In this document: one piece after another, positions 49,340-60,653 of the stretch
How the letters are laid out: each line of letters begins with the position of its first letter
Numbering within the stretch: position 1 is the first letter of the stretch
Assembly (NCBI GenBank): GCA_036346375.1
Contig: CM070515.1
Location: 7,214,423 to 7,278,422 of the forward strand
Reading direction: 5' to 3'
DNA length: 64,000 bases
From: Guadua angustifolia
Lineage: Eukaryota; Streptophyta; Magnoliopsida; Poales; Poaceae
The notes under the pieces: model-generated
What the model was told of the DNA's origin: nothing
Database searches by the model: none
The model's input: the letters and a program-made list of their open reading frames with translations, nothing else
Program-made: the position numbers and the translations under genes

Positions 49340-50022
49340 GTTACATGGCCAACCAACTAGTAAATGTGTTTCCTTACTTGTACTAAAATCTTTTTTTGTT
49401 TGATTTAGCTCTAACTTTTTATTGATAGCTCCGATCCAAGAATGGTTTTTATTAGTAGCTTATTGACAACGAGAGTAACATAATATATAATTCCTACCAA
49501 TAAATGCCGTATGAATGAGATTTTACTAGCAATTTACTGAATGTGTAGTAAGATTTTACTACCACATAGGCTGTTAATCATATGGTATAATAGTAAAATA
49601 TATATATATATGGATAGTAAAATTTGATTCATGCATCGTTTATTAGTGGGATATATCATTATGTTGCTCTCGTCATCACTAAACTACTAGTGAAAACCGG
49701 TTATGAATCAGATTTGTCAATAAAAAGTTATGATTAAATCAAAGAAAAAATTTCAATACAAACAAGAAACACATTTACTAGTTAGTCTAGCCATGTAAAC
49801 TAGTAAACACATATCTTTCTGTTTTTCTTTGATTTAGCCGTAACTTTTTATTGACAGTTCCTATTCACGAACGGTTTTACGGTAACTTCATCGATGACGA
49901 GAGCAACATAATGATATAAGTCTCACCAATGAATGCTGCATGAATGAGATTTTACTGCTAATTTACTAAGTGTGTCGTAAGATTTTATTACCACACAAAC
50001 CATTGAATCTTACGCCAAGAAG
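49340..50022. repeat. Complex inverted repeat: direct, inverted, direct copies
   Basis: A sequence of about 200-230 bp (starting ttacatggc, with actagtaaatgtgttt, tttgatttag, aactttttattga and atgaatgagattttac) occurs forward at about 49340-49570 and inverted at about 49625-49800. It is forward again from about 49801 to 50022. The first two copies form a MITE-like foldback unit of about 460 bp around an AT-rich centre. The third looks like a partial second unit. Confidence 0.75.

Positions 50023-50023
<1 letters not shown>

Positions 50024-50081
<58 letters not shown>
50024..50081. repeat. (AT)n microsatellite
   Basis: About 58 bp of alternating AT directly after the third copy of the complex inverted repeat. 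Confidence 0.9.
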
Positions 50082-50084
<3 letters not shown>

Positions 50085-51134
50085 CAAGCAATAAAAGAAA
50101 ATTATGCTACAAGATCAAACATCTATTTCTCCCGATTACAAAAGTTTTTATAGTTTCTCCTTGGTATGAATTAAAATCAAATATATTTCAACCACGATGC
50201 CATGTAAAACTTGGATACACTTGAGGGACACCTTGAAACAAGACATTTAGGTCTCAGAATCGATTGACCATGATGATATTTCAACCACAAGTGGGAACAT
50301 TACAAAGAAATGCAATAAATCATAGGCATAGCCATACCCTCGATGTGTTCAATAGTTTCTTCGCTTATAAGAGGTTCTTGTGAGTCTACATGATAAAAAA
50401 CCGAATAGGAACCCCAAGTTCTCTGCCGTGAAATACACCAATCGAACGCAATGGAGGTCATGGCAACAATCCTGTTTTCAGCCTGAGAATGTTACAACAC
50501 AGTCAAGCAACAGGTTCTACTTATGAAACAACACGCAATAGCAACAGAACAAAACTAACAGACAGTAGGATTAGGTCATTGCACATTAGCATGAAAAATA
50601 TGACTTGATAGTGTGTAGAAGGAAAAATTCATTCGACAATATAGCATGAAACCAGACTTGCAAATGCTTGACCATAACATATGGAAAATCAAACAATCAC
50701 TTGCCAGGACTAATAAGTAGCAATCAAGACAAGATTAGCATAGAGAAATTCAATGCTCTTCTACCAGTGCAGACAAGAAATATGCAACGAACAAACATGC
50801 AAAACACTGCATGCAAGCGGTGGTATTCTATTGAACTTGTCAAGATTACCAAGCAGATTAAATGTTCAAACTGAGAAATTCAGTGAGACAACAAACTATT
50901 TTCAAACATAGATTCCAAAGCAGTTAAAATACCTGAGAAGGGATCCAAGTCATGCACCATCAAAATCATCGGAGCACCATGCATGAACCTAAAAATCAGA
51001 ACGAAACAATCAAATAATACGCACTGTACGTTGTTGCAACTTGCAACAGGGCACTATGAACCTAAAGATAGATGGAACCATGCCAACTCAAATGTAGAAA
51101 TAAGAAAAGCCGACCCAACTTATATTTGAAATCA
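50082..51134. other. Intergenic DNA
   Basis: No gene or repeat recognised; AT-rich. Confidence 0.4.
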
Positions 51135-51142
51135 CAAAACAG

Positions 51143-51825
51143 TAGGGGTGAAAACGGTATCGGTAATTCAAATTCAAAACCGCTTTGAAATTTTTCAATC
51201 GGACGGTGTCGGTAATTTTCGAATCGAATCGTAATTTTGTCGAAACGATAACGGTAACGGTTTTGATCGGTTCACCGTTTCTTCGGTATCCGGAAAAAAT
51301 CGGTAAATTCCGTCGGTAATTACGAATTATTCCAGCCCACAAATCACACTCTTCGGTCACTAAAACGCCCATAACTTTTACTCCGAACTCCGATTTAGGT
51401 GATTTTGGACTCTATGCGGCTTATCACGAGGGCTACAATCTTCACCCATTTTCATGATTTAACCAATCATAGATATTTTAAATATCATAAAAATAAAACT
51501 CTAATGTAGTCATTCAAGTCTAAAATTTGATGTGTGTTCATCGTAAATTTGTGAATATTTATTAATTACTAATTTCTATGTGGATGTACTATTTGTGTGA
51601 ATTTTTGAAGTCAATTGGTGGTACATGTCCTTACGACTTACGGTCTCCTTTCGGATTCGATCGTTACGATATATATTTTGTATCGAATTTTCGTTTCCGA
51701 TATTTTCGAATTACCGATGCCGCTGCTTTTCGTAGTTATCGATTCCGATATCGTTTCCGAGAAAAAATATGAAAACAAAAATAATTTTAGTATTTTTCGA
51801 CCGTTTCCGACCGTTTTCACCCCTA
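51143..51825. mobile_element. hAT-like non-autonomous element with perfect 8-bp duplication
   Basis: 683 bp with inverted ends TAGGGGTGAAAACGG and CCGTTTTCACCCCTA (15 of 15 complementary). Flanked by identical caaaacag (51135-51142 and 51826-51833). Both subterminal regions are rich in cggtaa/ttaccg and cgat words. No transposase sequence is visible. The ORFs within it are artefacts. Confidence 0.92.
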
Positions 51826-51833
51826 CAAAACAG

Positions 51834-52799
51834 AGTCTGAGGACGGTCGGCACGGGTTGGCCGCATGGCATGCAACTTGTACCTGCTGGCCTGAGTCGGT
51901 GCCGCTCATGAGCTTCCTGTGTGCGATCGAGGGCTTCTTTGTGAACACGTGAAACTTTCTTCTTCTCCTTTTGGATGTACCAGGCGGTTGCTTGCTTCAT
52001 CAGTATCTAGCCCGATCATGGTCCAGAAACTGTTGCAAGTTTTCATGCCACCTTCGTGTTTCTCCTTAAAAAAAAGTTTCTAGGGCACCTCAAGGATATA
52101 TCACTCCGGAAATTTGTCAATATTAGATTGATGGTATGCACATGCATTAATTCGTCAATTTAACAAAGGTACAACTGTACAGGCCATAACACGTAGGTAC
52201 AATACAAAAGATCTGGTCAGGATTGGATTTAGCGAGTGATTTGACTATTATCCGAGACGGGTTCGCATTCGAAGCATATAATATCCAGTAAATACAAGAT
52301 GGGATTCAGGTATTGGAATTTTTCAATTCAGATATCAGGCAAACCCTAGCCCATTCATTGATCCTAGCATATTCTTTCTATCATATCTATTGGAATTTGG
52401 TTGATATATAACTTGTAATTATGGTTAAGTACTCATATTAGTTTTATTCAACATATATTACTCTATATATGTATGTATTATCCATACATATTTATCCGTT
52501 TTTGATCTGAATCCGTTACATATCCATCCCATGTCTGCATCGTAACCCGGATTCATATTTATATCCGACTAGCCCATATTCAATTTCGAATAAAAAAATT
52601 TAGATTAGAATACAAGAAGAACAATATCCACACGCACCCGATCCATTTTGACCTGAGATGGCCAGAGGGAGCGGAGCGACCTCTACCTACCTCATTTCCA
52701 CAAAGCTACTACAGACATGACTCATTCCCCACGAATTGATCACTTTTCTAGCCCTCCTCAATTTTTTTTGCAAATTTAGCTCCCTTTTGAATGGAATTT
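51834..52799. other. Intergenic DNA
   Basis: No gene recognised. About 52250-52630 contains atccgaa/tatccg words suggesting another decayed element, without definable ends. Confidence 0.35.
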
Positions 52800-53783
52800 G
52801 TTAATTCCATTTGTGAATTATATATGTGTGATGATTAATTTGACAACAATATAATATATATGTGATGATTTATGGACAAGAATATTTGTTATGTAACAAG
52901 GTACTATGAGGGTTTGTTTTATTTGTAACAGGAGATGCAGCGCATGCAATAGAAAGTGCAATGTAAGGACGTGAGATGTACGTTGCAGCGCAAGCGGATG
53001 GAGACGGACGCACATTGCAGGTCGGAGAGAATTCACGTAGGTGGCGCGTAACCCGAGTACAGCACACGCGAAGGTTGCAGAGGTGCAGCACGCGAGATCG
53101 CAGAGGTGCAGGTGGCACGCGAGATCGTAGGTGCAGAAGGCGCAGCACGCAAAGGATGCAGGTGCAGTGAGACGGGACATGTAGAAGTCTACACAAACGA
53201 ACGACACAATGTGGCGCCCAACAGGGCGTGCAGACAAGTGAGTCCTGCGAGTGCGATAGGTCGGCTATACGCATGCATGTGTGAGTTTTGAGGTGTGTGC
53301 ATATATTAGGTCATATGTAATTAGATCAGGTGGATATGCATATATGTATATTATTAAAGATAAGAAGTTAGGGTTTGCTGAGTATAAATAAGAGGGTGCC
53401 TCCTGGTTTTAGGTGCGTCTCAAAGAAGATTCCAGGGCTCCGGCGGCGACGTAGAGAAAAGAAGAGGAGCAACAGCGAGAACCAAGAACTCCCAGCGGGC
53501 AAAGCAAGGATGCGGCGGCGGCAGGCGTTGCCGTGCTAGTCTTGTGTCGCATGCGTAACACGGGAGAGTAGCTACGTCTGTATCGCAGTGCTGGATAGAG
53601 AGCAGAATAAAAGCTCCTGTGTGGCTGAGAAAAAGAGCATGCTACATGACGTGATGCAGTAGCAGGACAAGGTCTTGGTGATTGTGCAAGCGCAAGATAT
53701 CAGAGAAAGAAAAGGTAGAAGAAATAGAAGAAAATTTAGAGAAAAACTTGGGAGATTATTTGAAGGTTGTGCCTTTCGTATAA

Positions 53784-53851
<68 letters not shown>

Positions 53852-54085
53852 ATATATATATATATATTCTTTAATAAAAATCAGTGAGTATAGATTTCGA
53901 TCTATTAATTCATGTTTATGTACAATTACTTACTAGTTTGTATGTTTAATCTAGTTTTCTTTCATGGTCTTAGATTAATTATTCTAAATTGAATATTCAA
54001 GTTTTATAATTATTTTAGTAATTTATAGAATTAATAAAAATAAAAATAGGTTTAAGTGATAGTTTGCACCAATTCACCCCCTCTT
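52800..54085. other. Probable decayed LTR-retroelement fragment
   Basis: Includes a promoter-like gagtataaataagagg (about 53379-53394) followed by a GA-rich leader-like stretch. Near 54071 lies caattcaccccctcttag, wording common around Copia LTR-leader regions in grasses. A GC-rich patch at 52980-53180 has imperfect repeats of caggtgcagcacgcgagat. No coding domain is present, and ends are not defined. Confidence 0.4.
53784..53869. repeat. (AT)n microsatellite
   Basis: About 85 bp of mostly alternating AT with tg/gt interruptions. The poly-Tyr/Ile ORF across it is an artefact. Confidence 0.9.
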
Positions 54086-54089
54086 AGTG

Positions 54090-54410
54090 CGTCTCAATCC
54101 TTCAGAATTGCAAATCTAGCCTTCTCCCTACCGCAGAAGTCACATTCAGCATTCCCCTACCACGGAAGTGTCTGTCACACTCATCGACAGGGGCTATGTC
54201 AGCTCCTCCCGCGCTCACCGGGCATGGTAGCACCTGCTCCCGTGCTCTATGTTGTGCTTGCCAGCTGCCGCTTTTCTTGGACGCATCAATGTCGGTTTGC
54301 ATGCTCCCTAGGCTCGGCAGGGACATATGTCGCCTGCCACGCATTTCGTGGTGGAGGACGGGGCAAGATTTATATCCCATTAGGTAGAAAGCCAAATTTG
54401 TAAAAAAACG
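54090..54410. repeat. Possible degenerate repeat (copy 3 of 3)
   Basis: GC-rich core resembling 5300-5600: ctcctcccgcgc, gtagcacctgct and atttcgtggtgga, followed by ttgtaaaaaaacgagag. No boundary or target duplication resolved. Confidence 0.35.
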
Positions 54411-54419
54411 AGAGAAAAG

Positions 54420-55714
54420 TGATCAATTCGCTAGCAACCTCTAGGTTAGAAAATGCCTTTAGAATTCAGGTAGAATTACGCACCAATTGCCACCGAATAA
54501 AATCTCCAATCTCACCCTTCCCATCCATGCGTCTGCCACAGCGAAAGCACGACTCGTGTAGCTCTCGGGTCATGTTGGTACCAGCCCAAACAGGCCGATG
54601 GGCCATGTCGGGCCAAGATTAGCTAGTTTGGCGCCAAAATAAAAAAAAACTAATTTAAAAAAACTCAAAAATATTTCTAAAAAATTAAAAAATAGTTAGA
54701 AAAATTGAAAAGTCATGAAAAGTTTCAAAAAATTTAAAAATATAAATAAATCTAGAATTATTACGAAAACTCAAAGAAAGGTAGAAAAACCTTTCTAAAA
54801 ATACATATAAATTAAGAAAAGCTAAACGTGCCATGCCATGTTTGGGCCGTATCGTGCCGGCCTGGCGGGCTGGGGCGACTGGGCCGTATCTACAGTACAG
54901 GCTGCAGGTCGGCACGGCTGTCTGGCCATCGCTGTGGGGCTACTCCAGTGAATGCTTTCGGAGCAACTCTGCCGAACCGGCCGGTCCGCCTCCGGAGTGG
55001 GCCTGGTACGTACACTGCCCCCTCCCCCCTTCCTCCCAAAACCTCTCCCACCCAGCCACCATGAAAGCCCCTATCGCACCAGCCTTCCAAGGCGAGTCAG
55101 GCCTCCGCCTCCCATCCTGCGGCCAGGCCTCGTGCTCTCTTCCGTTCTAGGTTAGTGTCTGTCTCACTCCATGGCTGCATCCACGGGCAACCCCGGAGAG
55201 GAGATATTTGTATCGGCGTAAGGATGGAGCAACATGTGTTTGCCGGCCACTTGAGACTCTTGACGAAATAGAAGCTACGTATGCATCGTGCATGGCATGA
55301 GAGGTAAATTAGTCCGGCCGAAAGCTACGTCTGCCCCATGTGAGGTAAGTTATCCAGCCAAATGTTCGTCCAGCAAGTCTCATGTCGCACCAGAAATCCA
55401 ATCAATTCGATATGTACACGGGACGATCAAACCGCACAAGAGCTAAACAGGAACAGTTAGCTAGCTGCCACCCATGAACGTTCTGGCTGGGCTGATACAT
55501 ATGTAGCATCACCTACCTATACGTTGCCATGGGAGCAAGACCATCCTAGGTTGGTTGGCTGATTCATCTGTCAGACTGTCATCTCATGACAAGAGTGTTG
55601 CTGATCAGTAAACTCTAGCGACCTACGGGCGCCGTACATAATGCTTCCCGACGAAGAGTGCGCATAGCCATTACAAGTCCATGCATGCTGTGCCGGTCGT
55701 TGACCCAGGGAGGG
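54420..55714. other. Intergenic DNA
   Basis: About 54635-54820 is a very A-rich segment flanked by ggcc/gggcc-rich DNA, as in some hAT-type non-autonomous elements, but ends were not found. No gene recognised. Confidence 0.4.
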
Positions 55715-56667
55715 GTCATGGCAAACAATTACTGGATCCGCTTTTGTACCCCGATGAACTCTCAAAACGAAGTACGGGAGTTTGTAAATCTTCATGAAGC
55801 AATTCGAAGAGTCAATAGAGATGAGCAGAGGGAGGATCAAATAATCTGGCGTTGGACATCTGATGGACAATACTCAACAAAGAGTGCCTACCTTGTGCAA
55901 TTTGACGCTGTTTACTGTAAGATGAAGATCTCACCAATATGGAAGGCCAAAGCTGAACCGAAGTGTCGGTTTTTCGAATGGACGTTGCTTCACAACAAAA
56001 TTTTAACTGCTGATAACATGCTCAAAAGGAGTTGGCCATGTAATGCGTTTTGCAGCCTTTGCAATACATCACCAGAAACAACGAACCATCTCTATAAAGA
56101 CTGCTTTTTCGCTAGGCAAGTATGGGAGCTTCTTCTGCGATGGGGAAACCTAGATCACTGGCAGAATCTGAGTCACGACAGCTCGATATACAGATGGTGG
56201 AGAAGGTTAAGAACCCAGTATGATAGGGAAAAACGACGTGAATTGGATGGTCTGCTAATTTACTTCTGGTGGAATCTCTGGCTCGAGAGAAATCAACACA
56301 TTTTTCAAGGGAAGAGCAGAACACCGGATCAGGTGGCTACTTCGGTCAAGGATGCGGTATTATATCATGGTTTTGCTTGGCATACGAGAGCTACAAATTA
56401 ACGTTCTTAATGGCTTAGGACATGTCCTTCAAAATACTATTAGTGGTGTAAGTGGTGTGAGTGGTCATAGGTGCTTTTTTTTTCTCTGATTGTACTATTA
56501 GTGGTGTAAGTGGTGTTAATGCGGTAAGTGATCTAGGACTAGTTCGGCGGTTGTCAAGGTGAATTTTGGCTTTTTGTGAGATTTTTTTGGAACCGGTTTT
56601 TTTTAATAAAAACTGGACCACCCCTCTTTTTTCTTCTTAATAAATTTTCTTGCTGCTCTTTAAAAAA
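55715..56667 (+). mobile_element. 5'-truncated L1-type LINE, copy 2
   Basis: Plus-strand 3' end of the same LINE family as 41241-42927. The ORF covering 55721-56401 reads NNYWIRFCTPMNSQNEV, DQIIWRWTSDGQYSTKSAYL, the zf-RVT motif CSLCNTSPETTNHLY and GLLIYFWWNLWLERNQHIF. Unlike copy 1 it stays open through the whole C-terminal region. The tail runs to an A-rich tract at about 56659-56667. The target duplication was not found. The start given is where similarity to copy 1 begins. Confidence 0.82.
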
Positions 56668-57522
56668 AATATATATATATCGCTAGCTTGCTCCCATGCC
56701 ACCGCGTGACTGTGTTTCTGTCCTTTCTTTTGTCTACGTACAGCTTGTCAACTCCGTGCAAAGAAGAGAAACTAATCGCCGGACATGGCATGTGCCCGAT
56801 CTCGCCGTAAACAACCAGTATTCAATTCGATCTCCATGCATGCCGAAGCGCTAAACCCCGCCCGGCCATGTTCCCTCTATTTCAAGGCCAACCGTACCTC
56901 TGCGTGCGTACATTGATATATATACGGTATCATTCCTATCACACTGTTCTTAATTTCACCGTCTCGATCCGTCTCCCCGAAACCGGCGACGCTGCGGCGG
57001 CGAGCACGTTACGCGAGCGGCCGGCCGGCGACTGGATCACGTCTTGACATGCACCTGTACGTACGTAGGACCTCGTCGGCTGGGTGAGAATTAATGTCCG
57101 GTGAACCGGTTAAACAGTTAAAGAGTTTGTACCCTGCACGATTTAGTATTATTCTTTTCGTGGATGGCATGAAGGGGAAAAAAATTCCCGGTCAGTTTGT
57201 GAATCGGCGAAAAGAAAAACGACCGAATTTGAATTCAAGCCGGTTATACTGAATATTTTCGTCCAGTTGCTAGAAATCTATTAATATGGAAACCTCTACT
57301 TTCATTTTCTAATTATTAACGACATGATTTCCAGCATTTCGATCTTCTCCACTAATTAACACGGTGTTTCCAATTCTCATACAGACACACACATCGGAGT
57401 GTAACCAATTGGATCGGAGCTGGCCTTTATTTCTGTTTCATTTTGTCTCGTCTTCTTCTCCTTAGCACGGAATTAACATTTAGTGTCCGGACAAATTGCT
57501 CGTTTATTCTTTTGTTGAACAT
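56668..57522. other. Intergenic DNA
   Basis: No gene recognised. A tatatatacgg word near 56930 followed by a CT-rich stretch could be a promoter, but no ORF follows. Confidence 0.35.
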
Positions 57523-57537
57523 ACATACGACCGGAAT

Positions 57538-58553
57538 AAGGGATGATTTTCTGGCCTGTGGATCCTTTCAGCTAAGGGATGGTTCTCAAATAAGATTTTG
57601 AGAAGACACTTGGGTTGGTTATACACCACTTAAGGTACAGTTTTCGAGCTTATATCAGATTGCTCATTACCCACATGATACTGTGGATAAGGTCCTGACA
57701 CAGATGCCACCAAATATTAATTTTCGAAGAGCATTATTAGGGGATAAACTGACGGCATGGTATAATTTAATTGCTAAATTAGCTAATTGTCAGCTTACTG
57801 ATGGAAGGGACATTTTTCATTGGGGCCTTCATAGACATGGACAATTTTCGGTGCGTTCTATGTATCTATATTTGATGAACCAGGGTACTCCTTTCACCAG
57901 TAAATTCATTTGGAAGTTGAAACTTCCTTTAAAAATTAAAATTTTCCTCTAGTACTTACAACAAGGAGTACTTTTAACAAAGGACAATCTAACTAAAAGA
58001 GGTTGGAAGGGGAATCAAAAATGTTGTTTCTGTAATTATAATGAAACAATAACACATTTATTCTTTGATTGCCATCATTCCAAAAGTATCTGGCAAATAG
58101 TGCATATTGCCACCGGTTTACCATCGCCGAAGTCTTTGACTCATTTGTTTGGGCATTGGTTGAATGGCCTCGAGAAGGATGCAAAGAGACTGATTTTTGT
58201 GGAGAGTGCTGCTCTTTTATGGGCTATTTGGTGTACGCGCAATGATCTAATTTTTGCGAGCAAACATTATTCTTCTTTTATGCAGGCTACGTTCAGAGGG
58301 ACATATTGGCTGCGGTGGTGGACCCTATTGCAGTCTGACGACAAGAGAGAAATCATTCGACGGGTTTGCCATACATTGGAGGTTGTGGCGCTGGAATTCT
58401 TTGCCAAGAATGGATGGAAAAATAATTATAGAATTTGCTTTTAATTCTATGTTCTCTTTGTCGTTCTTTCAATAACAATTTCGGAAGTGATATTTGTAAG
58501 AACTTGGCTATGTGCACTTGCAGAGGTCGGATTTAATCCTTTATCTAAAAAAA
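57538..58553 (+). mobile_element. 5'-truncated L1-type LINE of a second family, with 15-bp target duplication
   Basis: 1,016 bp. It encodes the C-terminal end of a LINE ORF2 with a zf-RVT region: GRDIFHWGLHRHGQFSVRSM, then KLPLKIKIFL, a TAG, KDNLTKRGWKG, CCFCNYNETITHLFFDCHHS and WAIWCTRNDLIF. The stop at about 57951 is one of few lesions. A short A-run ends it. The flanks are a perfect duplication, acatacgaccggaat, at 57523-57537 and 58554-58568. The wording differs from copies 1 and 2, so this is a different L1 family. Confidence 0.93.
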
Positions 58554-58568
58554 ACATACGACCGGAAT

Positions 58569-60560
58569 TGCTGCAGCAGCAGTTCTGGAATGAGCTGCAT
58601 GTGGGGAACATTAATCTGGACAAAGTTCCAGCGAATCTGATCGTGCATACGTTGTTAAAGAAAAGGAAAACCGATCTGTGAAAACTTCAGAGATTAAGCA
58701 TATGATTGTGATTTGCAGTTTTTTTTGCTTTCTTTATTTTAATTAGTGAAGACTTAAAAAGAATTTCTTAGTGCATTCGTGTTAAAATTTTATACAATGT
58801 ATTCTAGCGTTTTAACACTTCTATGTGTGGTGCTTCTATTGATAGTGGTGGAGTAGTGGATGGTTGAATTAGACACCCTATTTCTGTTTTAAATTTTGTG
58901 TTCTTCACTTTTGGAGAAGAGCATTGAAACAACTCCATACTTCTGTTGCTTGTATACATTGTCATGAATTTTTTGCCTATTAATCATTCTCATATTTGGT
59001 AATAAGAATTCATATCTTCATGTTAGTTTTGCTACCCATTTGTCAGTGATTTCTATTTTCCTATTGCATGATTTACCCTTTATGGATTATAAAAGGCAGC
59101 AAACTTGTAATTATGATTTTTCATAGTTCTACTTTTTTGTAACATTTATATGACATAATTATATTTTATTTTGTATTTTTTGGCAATTTTTTCACTTCAT
59201 GTTTTCTATTTCACTAATTTTCCTACTTTTAGTTTCAAATAGTATAGTGGCCCGCACAATTACACGGATAGTTTAAGACAACTATTTAGCTTGTTCATAT
59301 AAAACATTACAATATGATTGAAGAGGGTCAATAGTTATATATTAATAATGTATCGCCTTCAATTACAATTAAGTGCTGTTTTTAGACAAATAATTTTGAC
59401 CACCAATTTATGTTGTGATATATTTGTATTATTCACATTATTTTCATAGGTTTGACATAAAGTCTCATAAAGATATTGCTGATGAAAGTTAAAATAATTT
59501 GACTGCACACAATCTAGGACGACACTTATTTTTACCAAGGGCATTATATATAGTTGTGGAATTATTAAGTTGTAAAAAAATATGATAAATCTACACTATT
59601 AAAATATATATTCTGATGATAATTGTGCAAATATTGTCTCTGTCTCTTTTTTCTTTCGAAAATGTCTTTTTGTTTGTATGCAAGACATTGCACAAGAATT
59701 GCTATCTGTTTTTTATTGGATTAATTTATTTTCTCAGATTGGCTTATGCTTACCCCTTTTGAGTGGAGATTGATCTGTAACTAGCCATGTGCCCGTGCAT
59801 TGCAACAGAAACTCAATTTGCGATAATAACTGCAACAAAATTTTTGTTGAACTACTGCAGTGTTTCAAATGGAGTGTTGCAACAAGCATCCTACACCTAA
59901 CAATAGACGCCGGGTTTATAGCATTTCATTTTTATATTTGTTCTTTGACAGCGTCGTAAGAGATGGGATTATAGACGTGTACGACTCGCGATGGCAACTA
60001 GCTAGATGCGTGAAAGAAACCCAATGATGAAGTCATGCCTCACTGTCGAATATCCCTCCTTTCTTTGTCGGTGATGTAATTGAGACAATTGGTTAGTGGT
60101 GGATAGTGTAGGCCAGGGGCCATGCCCTCAAATCCAACATATATTTGCTTCAAGATTATTTTTCATGACTTCTCTTTTAGAACAAAGAAGCATCTTCAAG
60201 CAAAATGCCCGGCATTTCCTTGAAGCAAGAAAAGAAGCGAGCGAGAGTACTGGATTAATCTCTTTCCAATTCGATCATATCGCGATGGATGATCAGTGGG
60301 TTGGGTTGTCCCTGAATGCAAGGATAGGTTTGCAGAACGTGAACGGATCAGCCTCGTCGTCCTCGCGCGCACGTCCAGCCATAGCGTATGGCTAGCACTA
60401 GCAGTCAATGCGAAGCAAAGACAAGGTGATCATCGATCATTACATGTGATGTGTCCGATCCGATCGGGGTATCAACAGCCAGATCTCCAGCTCTCTACAG
60501 CTTTCAATTCCTGTCAGTTTTCGAGTCTCTGCAACCAGCTGTTCCCGCTACTGGTTCAAG
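58569..60560. other. AT-rich intergenic DNA
   Basis: An open frame just after the LINE (PELLQQQFWNELHVGNINLD, then KVPANLIVHTLLKKRKTDL and a stop at about 58681) looks protein-like but is unrecognised. Words like tagccatgtgcccgtgcatt near 59781 also occur, in varied form, near 59250 and 7650; their class is unclear. No gene otherwise. Confidence 0.35.
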
Positions 60561-60653
60561 GACCCCTGCTATAAACACTGCTCACTGTGCTCAGTACTGT
60601 TCACACACACTTCGCCCAGTCCAAGAGCAGAGAGAGCTTCTCGACCTATCACA
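60561..60653 (+). promoter_or_regulatory. TATA box and 5' UTR of the beta-xylosidase gene
   Basis: The TATA-like gctataaac lies at 60569-60577, about 80 bp before the ATG at 60654 (cacaATGgcg), giving a predicted 5' UTR of about 50 nt. Confidence 0.6.

Noticed and set aside
53675..53887. 70-codon ORF with a Tyr/Ile repeat
   Set aside because: Created by the (AT)n microsatellite.
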